64,000 nt of DNA from Victivallales bacterium (GTDB taxonomy: Bacteria > Verrucomicrobiota > Lentisphaeria > Oligosphaerales > Oligosphaeraceae). A model generated the notes under the pieces. That model did no database searches and was not told where the DNA came from. It saw nothing but the letters and a program-made list of their open reading frames with translations. Shown in pieces: positions 45,625 through 54,340 of the stretch; within the stretch, counting starts at the first letter, position 1; each line of letters opens with the position of its first letter. Where the stretch lies: positions 29,133 through 93,132 of the forward strand of contig JAFZIJ010000063.1 of NCBI GenBank assembly GCA_017554445.1, written 5' to 3'. A program made the position numbers and the translations under genes.

Positions 45625-46653
45625 TCATTGATTGTGATCTTTGAGAATTTCATCATTCTTGATGTCTTTGATCAGATCGTCGTATTGGATGGCAGCGGTT
45701 CCGACGATGCCTACGACGATTCCAGCGGCGTAGTTTGCGATTTTTGCCGCGTCTTCCGGCGAGGCCTTTGCGAGCAGGCCGAGTGTCATGGCCGCCATGA
45801 CGGTATCGCCCGCTCCGGATACATCGAAGACTTTCTTGGCTCTCGTCGGAATAATGAGCGGCGGCTTGTCTTTCTCCAGAAAGAGGGCCATGCCGTCTCC
45901 GCCGAGCGTGATGACAGGAATATCGCAGCCCCAGAAAGACTTGAGGAGGTCACCGATTATTTGGAGCGAAGTATTGTTTCGCAGGTTATCCGACTCCTTT
46001 ATGAACTCATGTTTAGTGAGAGCGCATGCCTCCTGCAGGTTGGGCGTCATCATGTGGATGCCTTTAATGTTGAAGTCGTGCTTTGGATGTGGATCCAGCA
46101 TGACTGGCACATGGTGTTGAGTGGCGAGCTCCACGACTTTCTCCATGAAGAGATCCTCAAAGACGCCTTTGGCGTAGTCCTCCATGATGATGGCATCGAG
46201 CTTGGAGGCTTCCAGACGGCTTTTCAACTTGGCAAGCAACTGGTCGTAAAGCTCTTGTGGCAACTTTTTGACTTCCTCCTTATCGACTCTCACGACCTGC
46301 TGGCGGGAGGCGATGATGCGCGTCTTGACAGTGGTCGGACGGTCGGAAACTTTAATGATGGCGTCCGTATTGGCACCCGCATTTTCTAGAAGTTCAGTCA
46401 ATTCCTGCCCCGCTGCATCGTTTCCGACAACGCCGAAGACATCGGCCTTCGCATGGAGCGAAAGAAGGTTCAGAGCCACGTTGGCGGCACCGCCTGGAAC
46501 GGATTTTTCGCTTTCAACGCAGACGACTGGCACGGGAGCCTCCTGCGAAATGCGGGTGGCCTTGCCGATGATGTATTTGTCAAGCATGAGATCGCCGATG
46601 ACGGCAACTTCAAAATCGTGAAAATGCTTAATGTAATCAATCAAGTAAGACAT
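45625..46653 (-). CDS. hldA: D-glycero-beta-D-manno-heptose-7-phosphate kinase (RfaE1/HldA type)
   Basis: A 342-residue PfkB-fold kinase matching the N-terminal half of HldE: VIGDLMLDKYIIGKATRISQEAPVPV split over the first strands, VPGGAANVALNL and the catalytic DVSGAGDTVMAAM. It forms heptose-1,7-bisphosphate for the LPS inner core. The C-terminal nucleotidyltransferase domain of bifunctional HldE is absent, so a separate RfaE2 is expected outside this window. It follows the FHA-like gene by six bases. Confidence 0.92.
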   Translation of the reverse strand: MSYLIDYIKHFHDFEVAVIGDLMLDKYIIGKATRISQEAPVPVVCVESEKSVPGGAANVALNLLSLHAKADVFGVVGNDAAGQELTELLENAGANTDAIIKVSDRPTTVKTRIIASRQQVVRVDKEEVKKLPQELYDQLLAKLKSRLEASKLDAIIMEDYAKGVFEDLFMEKVVELATQHHVPVMLDPHPKHDFNIKGIHMMTPNLQEACALTKHEFIKESDNLRNNTSLQIIGDLLKSFWGCDIPVITLGGDGMALFLEKDKPPLIIPTRAKKVFDVSGAGDTVMAAMTLGLLAKASPEDAAKIANYAAGIVVGIVGTAAIQYDDLIKDIKNDEILKDHNQ

Positions 46654-46658
46654 AAGTG

Positions 46659-47420
46659 TTATTTCGTTGAATATTTGTCAATGGTCGCCTTGACGGCGTT
46701 GTCGATATCGGGCGCTGGGATGGGGGGAAAGGCCATTCCGTTTTCGATATCGTCGAGCAACTTGTTGAGCTTGGTGAGATCTGCCACCATGCGGCGGCGT
46801 TGCGAACGGGAAAGCTTTTCCTCATAGAGGCGGAGATAGGCGGAACGCTCCTCCAAATCAAGGGCGATTTCTGAAACGAGCAACTTGATGACAGGTGGGG
46901 CCTGCAGGTTGTCTTCTGTTTTGAGCAGTTTGCCGACGCGTTGTCGCGTCGCGTCCATGGTCCGTGTGATTCTTTGCTTGGCGACAGAACCTTCCCACAG
47001 GCGGGAGTCCGACAATTTCCATGGAATCCAGAACATGAACAGCAATTGGAGTGCGAAGAGCAGGGCGATCGAGAGTCTGGAAAGGCCAGTCAGAGCCTTC
47101 GACTGCCACGACTGCCGAGCCGGCGGCATCACGGCGTAGTAGCGGATGAGCAGCTGTCCTGCCTGGATGGCGTCACCGCTCATGATGCGTTGCTTCCTCA
47201 GAAGTGGCTCGCCGTTGACAGTCACTGGCAAGCCGCTCAGCGGGGCGATTTCATGGTGGCCGTCTTTTCCTTCCGTGATGACGGCGATGTCCACTTCATG
47301 TCCTTTTTCGTCTTCGACAGTCAGCGTCGCGGAGCTGGAGTCAACAAGCCGTGCCTCCTTGCGTTTCAAGGAGTCGGCGTGGCTCTCTCCGACTTGGCTG
47401 TAGGTCAATTGAAAGGACAT
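46659..47420 (-). CDS. FHA-like membrane protein between clpC and heptose kinase gene
   Basis: A 253-residue protein. Residues about 55-95 form an FHA- or SH3-like beta region (EIAPLSGLPVTVNGEPL, then MSGDAIQAGQLLIRYY), lacking obvious phosphothreonine-binding arginine and serine. One membrane segment lies at about 113-135 (LSIALLFALQLLFMFWIPW), and a charged helical part (about 140-250) is probably a coiled coil. Start and the clpC stop abut. It could tether a complex to the membrane. Function unknown. Confidence 0.65.
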   Translation of the reverse strand: MSFQLTYSQVGESHADSLKRKEARLVDSSSATLTVEDEKGHEVDIAVITEGKDGHHEIAPLSGLPVTVNGEPLLRKQRIMSGDAIQAGQLLIRYYAVMPPARQSWQSKALTGLSRLSIALLFALQLLFMFWIPWKLSDSRLWEGSVAKQRITRTMDATRQRVGKLLKTEDNLQAPPVIKLLVSEIALDLEERSAYLRLYEEKLSRSQRRRMVADLTKLNKLLDDIENGMAFPPIPAPDIDNAVKATIDKYSTK

Positions 47421-49952
47421 TTAGGCTTCCACGTTTGGTTCGATTGAAAATGCAAGTTTCTTGTCTTCAGGAATATACGTTGCTTTCGCGACGAAGCTTT
47501 CCGGCGGCGTCCGGGAGAGGATCTCCTCTGCGAGCGGGTCTTCGATGTAGCGTTCGACGACACGGCGCAGCTGGCGCGCGCCGCTTTCCGGCTTGAAGCC
47601 TTGGTCGATAAGGAAGTCGATGGCTTCCTGCGGAAGGTCGAGTTTGCCGCCTTTCGCCTTGAGCCGTTCGGAAATCTTGTCGATTTCGCAGTCGATGATC
47701 TTGCGGATGTCGTCGCGTCCAAGTTCACGGAAGACGACGAGATCGTCCAGACGGTTTATGAATTCCGGGCGGAACTGCTTTTTAGCGGCTTCTTCGAGAC
47801 GGTCGCGCATTTTTTCGTAGTTGTCGTCGGATGTCTGGTTAGGAGCTTTGAAGCCGAGGCTGAGCGGCTTGGAGAGCTGCGTGGCGCCGACGTTGGAGGT
47901 CATGACAATGATGGTGTTGCGGAAATTGACCGTATGCCCGAGGCCGTCCGTCAACTGGCCTTCCTCCAGAATCTGGAGGAGGATGTTGGAGACATCCGGA
48001 TGCGCCTTTTCCAGTTCGTCGAAGAGGACGACGGAGTAGGGGCGGCGGCGGACGCGTTCCGTCAGCTGACCGCCTTCTTCATATCCGACATAGCCGGGCG
48101 AGGAGCCGATCAGGCGGGACACGTTGTATTTTTCCATGTATTCGGACATGTCGATGCGAATCAACGCGTCCGGATCACCGAACATGAACTCCGCTAAGCA
48201 TTTGGCGAGATAGGTCTTGCCGACGCCCGTGGGGCCGAGGACGAAGAACGAGCCGATGGGACGGCGCGGATCCTTCAGTTCTGCGCGTGAACGGCGCAAC
48301 GCGCGGGAGATGGTTTTGACGGCCTGCTCCTGACCGATGACGACTTTGCAGAGCTCCTCTTCCATGCGGATGAGTTTTTCCGTCTCCTTCTCCTGCACGC
48401 GGGAGAGCGGAATGCCTGTCATGGACGAAATCACGTCGCGGATGTCCTCCACAGTGATCGTCATTACATTGGCATCCCGTTTGTCCTGCCATTCAGCGCG
48501 CAAAGCATCGATCTGGGCGCGAATGGCGACTTCGCGATGGCGGAGTTCAGCAGCCTGTTCATAGTATTGCTTTTCAATGGCTTTTGACTTCTGTGCAACG
48601 ACATCGGAGAGATTCTCCTCTAGAACATGGAGATCTGGCGGCGCCACGAGATTCTTCAGGCGGATGCGCGAACCGGCTTCATCGATGACGTCAATGGCTT
48701 TGTCCGGCAGATGGCGAGATGTGATATAGCGGTCCGACAACAAGACTGCTTCGCGCAGGGCGTCATCGCTGTAATGGACATGGTGGTGGGCTTCATACTT
48801 GGGCGCCAAGCCTTTGAGAATCTGGATCGTCTCGTCTTTCGACGGCGGTTGCACGATGATGCTCTGGAAACGGCGTTCAAGCGCGGCGTCCTTTTCGATG
48901 CTCTTCTTGTATTCATTAAGCGTTGTGGCGCCGATGCATTGGATTTCGCCGCGGGCGAGGGCTGGCTTCAGAATGTTGGAGGCGTCCATGGCGCCTTCCG
49001 CGCCGCCTGCTCCGACGATGGTATGCAGTTCATCTAAAAAGAGAATGATCCGTTTGGAACGACGCAGTTCATCCATGACGGACTTCAGCCGTTCTTCGAA
49101 CTGCCCGCGATATTTCGTACCCGCCACCAAAAGTGTCAGATCCAATGCGATAACCTGATGATCCATAAGGTTTTCGGGAACTTGCTTGTTGTGGATGGCC
49201 ATGGCCAGCCCTTCGACGATGGCCGTCTTGCCGACGCCCGCCTCGCCCAGCAGGACGGGATTGTTCTTCGTACGGCGGCAGATGATCTGGATGACGCGTT
49301 CGATCTCTTTATCGCGGCCGATGACGGGATCCAGCTTATGCTGTTCCGCCAGTTCGGAGAGATTGCGGCCGAAAGCCTTGAGGGCGGGATATTTGTCGTC
49401 GTCTTCTGATGAATCCTCCTTCGTGGCTAAGTCGAATGGTGATACATCGTCGTCTTCATCGTCGTCGCTGTCGGTATCCGTCGGCGGTATATAGGTTGGA
49501 TCAAGGGCTTTGATCAGCTCGGAACGGATGTCGTCTGTATTAATGTCTAGTGATTTAAGTATTTTAACGGCCTGGCAATTGGTGTTTTTCAGGATGCCTA
49601 GAAGCAGGTGGTCCGTTCCGACGTAGTCGAACGACAGCATTCTGGCTTCCTTGTAGGCCGCTTCGAAAACCTGCCTGGCCTCTGCGGCCCATGGCAGGTC
49701 GCCGTCAAGCAATGTATCCGCTTCTGGATTTTCACCGGAGAGGGTGATTTGCTTGCGGACGCGTGCATAAGTGATGCCGAGCTTCTGGAGAGTAACGGCC
49801 GCGGGGCCGCGGCCTTGCTTCAAAAGCCCGAGCAGGACATGTTTGGAATCGACAAGATTTTGGCCCAATTCCTTGGCTTCGCGGCGCGCAAGGCCAAGCA
49901 CCTGCTGGGCGCTGGGGGTGAATTTGGTGGTTGGATCTTCGTTATTGGACAT
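47421..49952 (-). CDS. clpC: ClpC-type AAA+ unfoldase
   Basis: An 843-residue Hsp100 protein with two N-domain repeats (11-150), AAA1 (Walker A GEAGVGKT), a short middle coiled coil (about 410-455), AAA2 (GPTGVGKT) and the SLGF loop that docks ClpP. It unfolds proteins for ClpP. In B. subtilis ClpC the phosphoarginine pockets use Glu32 and Glu106 in GTEH motifs. Here the first reads DSKH (Lys37) and the second GTDH (Asp114), so at least one pocket should fail to bind phosphoarginine. It lies 58 bases after mcsB. Confidence 0.96.
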   Translation of the reverse strand: MSNNEDPTTKFTPSAQQVLGLARREAKELGQNLVDSKHVLLGLLKQGRGPAAVTLQKLGITYARVRKQITLSGENPEADTLLDGDLPWAAEARQVFEAAYKEARMLSFDYVGTDHLLLGILKNTNCQAVKILKSLDINTDDIRSELIKALDPTYIPPTDTDSDDDEDDDVSPFDLATKEDSSEDDDKYPALKAFGRNLSELAEQHKLDPVIGRDKEIERVIQIICRRTKNNPVLLGEAGVGKTAIVEGLAMAIHNKQVPENLMDHQVIALDLTLLVAGTKYRGQFEERLKSVMDELRRSKRIILFLDELHTIVGAGGAEGAMDASNILKPALARGEIQCIGATTLNEYKKSIEKDAALERRFQSIIVQPPSKDETIQILKGLAPKYEAHHHVHYSDDALREAVLLSDRYITSRHLPDKAIDVIDEAGSRIRLKNLVAPPDLHVLEENLSDVVAQKSKAIEKQYYEQAAELRHREVAIRAQIDALRAEWQDKRDANVMTITVEDIRDVISSMTGIPLSRVQEKETEKLIRMEEELCKVVIGQEQAVKTISRALRRSRAELKDPRRPIGSFFVLGPTGVGKTYLAKCLAEFMFGDPDALIRIDMSEYMEKYNVSRLIGSSPGYVGYEEGGQLTERVRRRPYSVVLFDELEKAHPDVSNILLQILEEGQLTDGLGHTVNFRNTIIVMTSNVGATQLSKPLSLGFKAPNQTSDDNYEKMRDRLEEAAKKQFRPEFINRLDDLVVFRELGRDDIRKIIDCEIDKISERLKAKGGKLDLPQEAIDFLIDQGFKPESGARQLRRVVERYIEDPLAEEILSRTPPESFVAKATYIPEDKKLAFSIEPNVEA

Positions 49953-50010
49953 ATTTCAAGGATTTGTTTTTTTCGGGTGTGGGCGTTTGATTATGTTCGA
50001 ATAGCGGTCG

Positions 50011-51081
50011 TTACATTAGAAAATGGCCTAATTCTGCCTTGAGTAGCTTCGCACGGCGTTCCCGTTGCTCCACGGCGTTGGGAGCTTCGTCCTGCTTGAA
50101 TTCCTCCTCATCTATCATGGATAGCAGCCGGATGGCGACTTCGCGGGCTTCTGCCGGAAAGAAGCCCGTTTCCGCCCCCAGCCAGCATGCCGAGAAGATA
50201 CGTCTTGCTTCGGGGACTGTAATGCGGTAGGCATTGGCTACGAGACCTTTGGAACGACCGAGAAAATCTAGCAGATCTCCTTTGCGGTGGCCTTCGACCA
50301 TCGCGTGGCGTGCGTCCAGCTCATGGCCTTCGAGGCGTTTGGCGAAATCATCGAGCCGCATGGCCGTCGCCAGCGGGTTGTGCGAATATGCCGAACGCGT
50401 TTTCAGATTGAAGATAACGGCGTCTTGTTTCTGTTGCATGGGGAAGGCGTATTCTAGCAGGAAGTTGAGTTCACGTGTTCCATGGATGACTTGCGGGATG
50501 TAGCCAAGTAGGTCAAGCCCAGGCAGATGGGTGGCAATCTGGATGGAGACGCCGTTGCCGATCTGTTCAAAATCACGGCAGAGATATCCGTAGTCGTCGT
50601 CCTTTGCGAAGTTGACCGTGTCGTCCAGCTGTTTGATCAGCCCCATGGCATGGGCGACAAGCTGCTGCGGGCAGTTGCCGCGGTCGCGTAGGACGATTTC
50701 CAAGTGGTTGTGGTTGTTAATGCGTGCGAAAATGGATTCGTCCGGTGTGATGAGTAGCGTGCGGTAGTCTGGAGCGGAAAGGAAATCGCGCGGCGCGATG
50801 TGGCGGCGTTCGAGAATCCGCTTCTGTTCCTTTGTTAGATCCGCAACGCTGAAAACGGCGGCGTTCATGAAAATAGGTAGGTTTCGAAGAGCTTGGAACG
50901 CAAGCAGATGTGCTGTCTCTGCGTTGTCTGTTCGGCCATGGAACGGCGGGAAGACCAGTCCTTGAATGTTACGCGCGACCGTGACCGTCGTCGATAGAAT
51001 GATCTGCGGCGCGGGATTGTCCAATGGCGGCAGCCATGTCGGCAGGGCCGTTGAAATAGATTGGAACCAGTCAAAAGGCAT
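50011..51081 (-). CDS. mcsB: McsB homologue lacking arginine-kinase active site (pseudokinase)
   Basis: A 356-residue protein aligned over its whole length with McsB (ATP:guanido phosphotransferase). Shared landmarks: ILSTTVTVARN for LSSRIRLARN, ERRHIAPRDF for EKHLISP, GYLCRDFEQIGNG for GYLTSCPTNVGTG, and THLPGL for MHLPAL. Catalytic parts are lost: both arginines of SSRIR are Thr (32 and 34), NEEDH is NNHNH (122-126), the active-site Cys aligns with Asp170, LRAS reads VSIQ, and the EAxGNxxQISNQ segment is missing. It cannot be expected to phosphorylate arginine. It may act as an adaptor for ClpC. Between mcsA and clpC. Confidence 0.85.
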   Translation of the reverse strand: MPFDWFQSISTALPTWLPPLDNPAPQIILSTTVTVARNIQGLVFPPFHGRTDNAETAHLLAFQALRNLPIFMNAAVFSVADLTKEQKRILERRHIAPRDFLSAPDYRTLLITPDESIFARINNHNHLEIVLRDRGNCPQQLVAHAMGLIKQLDDTVNFAKDDDYGYLCRDFEQIGNGVSIQIATHLPGLDLLGYIPQVIHGTRELNFLLEYAFPMQQKQDAVIFNLKTRSAYSHNPLATAMRLDDFAKRLEGHELDARHAMVEGHRKGDLLDFLGRSKGLVANAYRITVPEARRIFSACWLGAETGFFPAEAREVAIRLLSMIDEEEFKQDEAPNAVEQRERRAKLLKAELGHFLM

Positions 51082-51084
51082 GTT

Positions 51085-51684
51085 CTATTCGGTTTGTTCG
51101 GTGATGTTTTCCGGAGTGAATTCTGCGATGAGATCGCGGAGTCTGGCGGCACGTTCGTAGTTTTCGTTGAGGACGGCGCAGGCAAGCTCCCGTTTCAGTT
51201 TTTCTATTTCCTGTTGCTGGTCATGCTGGCGGACGGCCTGTTCGATGTCCTCCGCCTCCGTATCGCATATGTCCGCTACTTTGAACTTTTTTTCGTATGT
51301 GTTCCAAATGGCGCGATGGGCGGGCTTTATCAAACTTGTTATTTGCTTTTGGAATGTCTTGAGGCATTCCTCGCAACCGAGCTGGTGGGTGCGTTCGATC
51401 TCACGCCATGTGGTGCCACAGACAGGGCATTTGGGCGTTGTATCGTGTCCGAACAACTGGGCCACGTTTTCGCTTTTGAAGCCGAGCTGGGAAAGAGCCT
51501 CGATGGCGCTTTCCGGATTGGAGAGGCTTTTCAGGATTTTGGCCAGGTTGCCGGTGGGTTCGTATCCGTCCAATGCACGTTCGGCCGCGCATTTCAGGCA
51601 GAGGTTGAGGGCATGTCGCCCGTTGGGGCCAATTTCCTGTATGTGGATGACAGCTGGATTCTTATGGCAGATGTCGCAAATCAT
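51085..51684 (-). CDS. mcsA: McsA-like zinc-finger/UVR adaptor
   Basis: A 199-residue protein from the ATG at 51684 (MICDICHKNP); a longer frame reaching 52062 lies inside the upstream gene and is spurious. Four CxxC pairs bind zinc: C3/C6, C29/C32, C86/C89, C104/C107. The C-terminal helix pair is a UVR domain (IEKLKRELACAVLNENYERAARLRD). McsA activates McsB and tunes ClpC/CtsR in Firmicutes. Its start overlaps the upstream kinase-like gene by ATGA, and mcsB begins three bases after its stop. Confidence 0.92.
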   Translation of the reverse strand: MICDICHKNPAVIHIQEIGPNGRHALNLCLKCAAERALDGYEPTGNLAKILKSLSNPESAIEALSQLGFKSENVAQLFGHDTTPKCPVCGTTWREIERTHQLGCEECLKTFQKQITSLIKPAHRAIWNTYEKKFKVADICDTEAEDIEQAVRQHDQQQEIEKLKRELACAVLNENYERAARLRDLIAEFTPENITEQTE

Positions 51685-52595
51685 AGTCTGTTTTGCTGTT
51701 GGTGTTTTAAGCGGAGTTCGCTGGTCTTGTGGAGGGACCAGCGGCGATTGACCTGTCGTTTGATGGTCTCGGTTTCGGATGAACGGCGGCTGTCCGGCCA
51801 GCCAAGTTCGGTTGCATAGGCCTCGACGAGCGCTTCGATTAGCGGTTCGACGGGCGTTTCGGCGAGAAGGTAGAGATTGAAACAGAACTGTGCCAAATTT
51901 CTGCGTTTGAGGAAGAACGGTTGCGGGATCGCGTGCCGTTTGGTACGGTCGTTGTCCAGATAGAAGACGGTGTCGTTCGTCCAGTCGGGACAAATGTTCC
52001 GTGGCAGGAAGTCCCCGTGGATGAAACCGTCGCGGTGGAGTGCCGCGAGGCGCCGTCCGCATAGCCTGATGAGTTCAGGGCGTGTGTTTTCGTTTCGTTG
52101 ATAGAAGTCGTCTTCCGCCGTTGGCAGTGTGACTTCCGTGGAGATGAAGATTTCGTGCGGATATCCGAACGGGCCGCGACGTCTGGCTCCGAGAAGCGGG
52201 ACGGGGCAGGGATGTCCGCGTGCGATCATCATGGCCGTTGTCTTCAGGATACGTTGCGCTCTGGAGGGAGCGAACGTCCATTTGAGTTTCGGAAAGATCT
52301 CGCGCTTCTTGATGACGCCGTCATTTTGAGCGCGCATGTATTTTGTGTAGATGACGCCTTTCGGCGTCTCCGTTTTCAGGATCACGCGGCATGGCGTGTC
52401 CTTGATGACTTCAGAAGCAGTGCCTTGCATCCATCCGTCCAAGTCTTCGAAGGGGGCGTAGTCGCTCCATTCATTCAGTACCAAGGCGTTCCAGCCATTA
52501 TGACAGCGGACGCAAAAATGCAGGTCTCCTGCAGAAAAACGGTTTTTCGCTGTGGATAATTGGCTATTTGACATGAGATTTATGGATTGGTTCAT
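51681..52595 (-). CDS. LPS core heptose kinase-like protein (WaaP/Kdo kinase fold)
   Basis: A 304-residue protein kinase-fold enzyme. It has an ATP lysine region VIYTKYMRAQNDGVIKKRE, the catalytic loop ALHRDGFIHGDFLPRNI with His-Gly-Asp, and a metal site FYLDNDRTKR. This matches LPS kinases (WaaP, KdkA, 3-deoxy-manno-octulosonic acid kinase). Location upstream of Kdo and heptose genes supports phosphorylation of the LPS inner core. Start is either ATG 52595 or 52574; no clear ribosome site helps. First gene of the long LPS/ClpC run. Confidence 0.78.
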   Translation of the reverse strand: MNQSINLMSNSQLSTAKNRFSAGDLHFCVRCHNGWNALVLNEWSDYAPFEDLDGWMQGTASEVIKDTPCRVILKTETPKGVIYTKYMRAQNDGVIKKREIFPKLKWTFAPSRAQRILKTTAMMIARGHPCPVPLLGARRRGPFGYPHEIFISTEVTLPTAEDDFYQRNENTRPELIRLCGRRLAALHRDGFIHGDFLPRNICPDWTNDTVFYLDNDRTKRHAIPQPFFLKRRNLAQFCFNLYLLAETPVEPLIEALVEAYATELGWPDSRRSSETETIKRQVNRRWSLHKTSELRLKHQQQNRL

Positions 52596-52787
52596 TGCGA
52601 AGACAAACTTTATCAGCTATAATATAAGCGTTGAAATCTCATGCGCTATTATTTTAGTAAAGAAAACGGCTTCCGACAGGCGTGGTTTTCGCAGTGAAAA
52701 GCTGCGGGTGGCGACGCGGCCGGAGGCGGCCTGCGGAAGGCCGTGGCATGGCGGCCGGACGGATGCGGAAAAGAAAAGGTTTTGAAA
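52596..52787. promoter_or_regulatory. Divergent promoter region between LPS-kinase and metallophosphatase genes
   Basis: AT-rich core with TATAATATAA at 52618-52627 offers -10-like boxes on either strand (TATAAT plus; TATATTATA minus). The right half (52680-52770) is GC-rich with GCCGGAGGCGGCCTGCGG, able to fold, and may be part of the plus-strand leader. No small gene is evident. Confidence 0.45.
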
Positions 52788-54299
52788 ATGAATATGAAAA
52801 AAGTGGCGGTTCTGGCGGATATGCACCTGCCGGAACGGAAAGACACGGTCAAGGAATTGGTTTTCGACTGGGCCCTGGCGGAGGCGAAACGCCGCGGCGT
52901 GGATATGATTGTCGGCGCAGGCGATATGACGGCTATGGGGACCACCGGAGCTGCAAAACGTCTTCTGGAAAAGCTTCGTGCCACGGGACTTCCGTTTTTG
53001 AACGCACCTGGAAACGCTGAGCTTCGCACATCCGCCAACCGTGCGGAGGTTCTCCAGATGATGAACGCCAACCAGCGGCTGGAAAACGTTGTCATACTCG
53101 ACAATGCACGGCAGACGCTGACAGATGAGTCGAAGGCGTTTTTGGAATCTCTGGAGACGGCCGGTGAACGGAATCTGCTGGCGGTGACGCATTGCCCCAT
53201 CTTCACGATGACTGTCGATGAGCAAGTCTGGCTGGACCATTTCATCGAAAGCGGCGTCATCAACTGCCTTATCAGTGGACACAAGCATCAGGATACTTAC
53301 GATGACCATTATCCAGTCGTTCGCGGGCTGGATCCGGACAAGGCCATCGGGGGACCACCATGTCTAGTCATATTGACATGGAACGGAACGATTTGGGAAC
53401 GCGAAGACGTTCCTTGCGCATTTGCCGATCCACGTGAATGGCCCGAAGAGGAACGGGAGGAATTCCTTTCGTATCTTGGCATCTCCTGCATGGCCGACAC
53501 GATTGGTGGCCTGAAATCAGCCGTCGAATACCGTATTCCAAGCGTGGAATTGCGTTTTGAACCGACGTCGAAGTTGCCCGTAGAAGAAGTAAAAGCTCTT
53601 TTGAATGAATGGCGGTCGTTGGGCGGCAAGTATTTGTCAATGCATGCGCCAAGCATCAAGCCAGATGAAAACGGCGAAGGAATCATTGGCGCGGACATGC
53701 TGGCAACCGCGTCAGAACTGGCCGTGGAGTTGGGGTGCCGTGCCGTTACGATGCATGTGCCGCACAGTTTTCCTGTCGGAAAAGTTGTCGGACAATTTCG
53801 CGAACATCTGCTGGATGTTTACGCGGAAGGACTTGCTCCACTGAAAATGGCTGGCGTGACGATTTCCATCGAGAACATGCACATGGTTCGCGGCGAAAAG
53901 ATCGACGCCAACCGTGGCTACGGGTACACGCCGGAGGAATGTCGTTCATGGATTTTGGCGTTGCGCAACCGCATGGATTATGAGAACATAGGCTTCCATC
54001 TGGATATCGGTCACGCGCGAAACAACGCATGGTATGCGAGCCGTTTCAACGTCAGTGAATGGTATGTGGAGATGGGGCGGATGCTGTCGGGTTGCCATTT
54101 GCACCAAGTGGCGTTGTGGACGAGCGGCAAGATGGAGAACCACTGCCCGTTGAAGCACTTGTTCGGGCAGTACATATCGTTGAGTTCGTTTTTCATGGCA
54201 TGGCGCAACGGACAGTTGCGCCATGTGCCGATGTATCTGGAAATCCGTGTGGAACCAAGCCTGGAAAGCTGGATTACGCTAAATAAGCACTTAAGTTAG
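52788..54299 (+). CDS. Fusion of metallophosphatase and AP-endonuclease/xylose-isomerase-like TIM barrel
   Basis: A 503-residue protein from ATG 52788 (upstream AAGG). The N-terminal half (about 1-215) is a calcineurin-like phosphoesterase: ADMHLPE, VGAGDMTAMG, APGNAEL, TVTHCP-like AVTHCPIF and SGHKHQD, in order. The C-terminal half (about 225-500) is an AP-endonuclease-2/sugar-isomerase barrel with SVELRFEP, SMHAPSIK, VTMHVPHSF, ISIENMH, FHLDIGHA and a late LEIRVEP, supplying metal ligands. The fusion suggests linked removal of phosphate and isomerisation or cleavage of a sugar phosphate. Substrate unknown. Confidence 0.8.
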   Translation: MNMKKVAVLADMHLPERKDTVKELVFDWALAEAKRRGVDMIVGAGDMTAMGTTGAAKRLLEKLRATGLPFLNAPGNAELRTSANRAEVLQMMNANQRLENVVILDNARQTLTDESKAFLESLETAGERNLLAVTHCPIFTMTVDEQVWLDHFIESGVINCLISGHKHQDTYDDHYPVVRGLDPDKAIGGPPCLVILTWNGTIWEREDVPCAFADPREWPEEEREEFLSYLGISCMADTIGGLKSAVEYRIPSVELRFEPTSKLPVEEVKALLNEWRSLGGKYLSMHAPSIKPDENGEGIIGADMLATASELAVELGCRAVTMHVPHSFPVGKVVGQFREHLLDVYAEGLAPLKMAGVTISIENMHMVRGEKIDANRGYGYTPEECRSWILALRNRMDYENIGFHLDIGHARNNAWYASRFNVSEWYVEMGRMLSGCHLHQVALWTSGKMENHCPLKHLFGQYISLSSFFMAWRNGQLRHVPMYLEIRVEPSLESWITLNKHLS

Positions 54300-54304
54300 A
54301 TTTA

Positions 54305-54340
54305 TAGAAGCTCTAGAAGTTCTAGAAGTTCTAGAATTAC
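54305..54340. repeat. Nine-base tandem repeat (TAGAAGTTC type) x4
   Basis: Units TAGAAGCTC, TAGAAGTTC, TAGAAGTTC, TAGAATTAC. The last unit contains the reverse-strand stop codon of the dipeptidase gene, so the repeat fills the space between two converging genes. Confidence 0.88.

Noticed and set aside
51685..52062. Longer N-terminus for mcsA
   Set aside because: It lies inside the LPS-kinase-like gene; McsA proteins begin at the CxxC motif.
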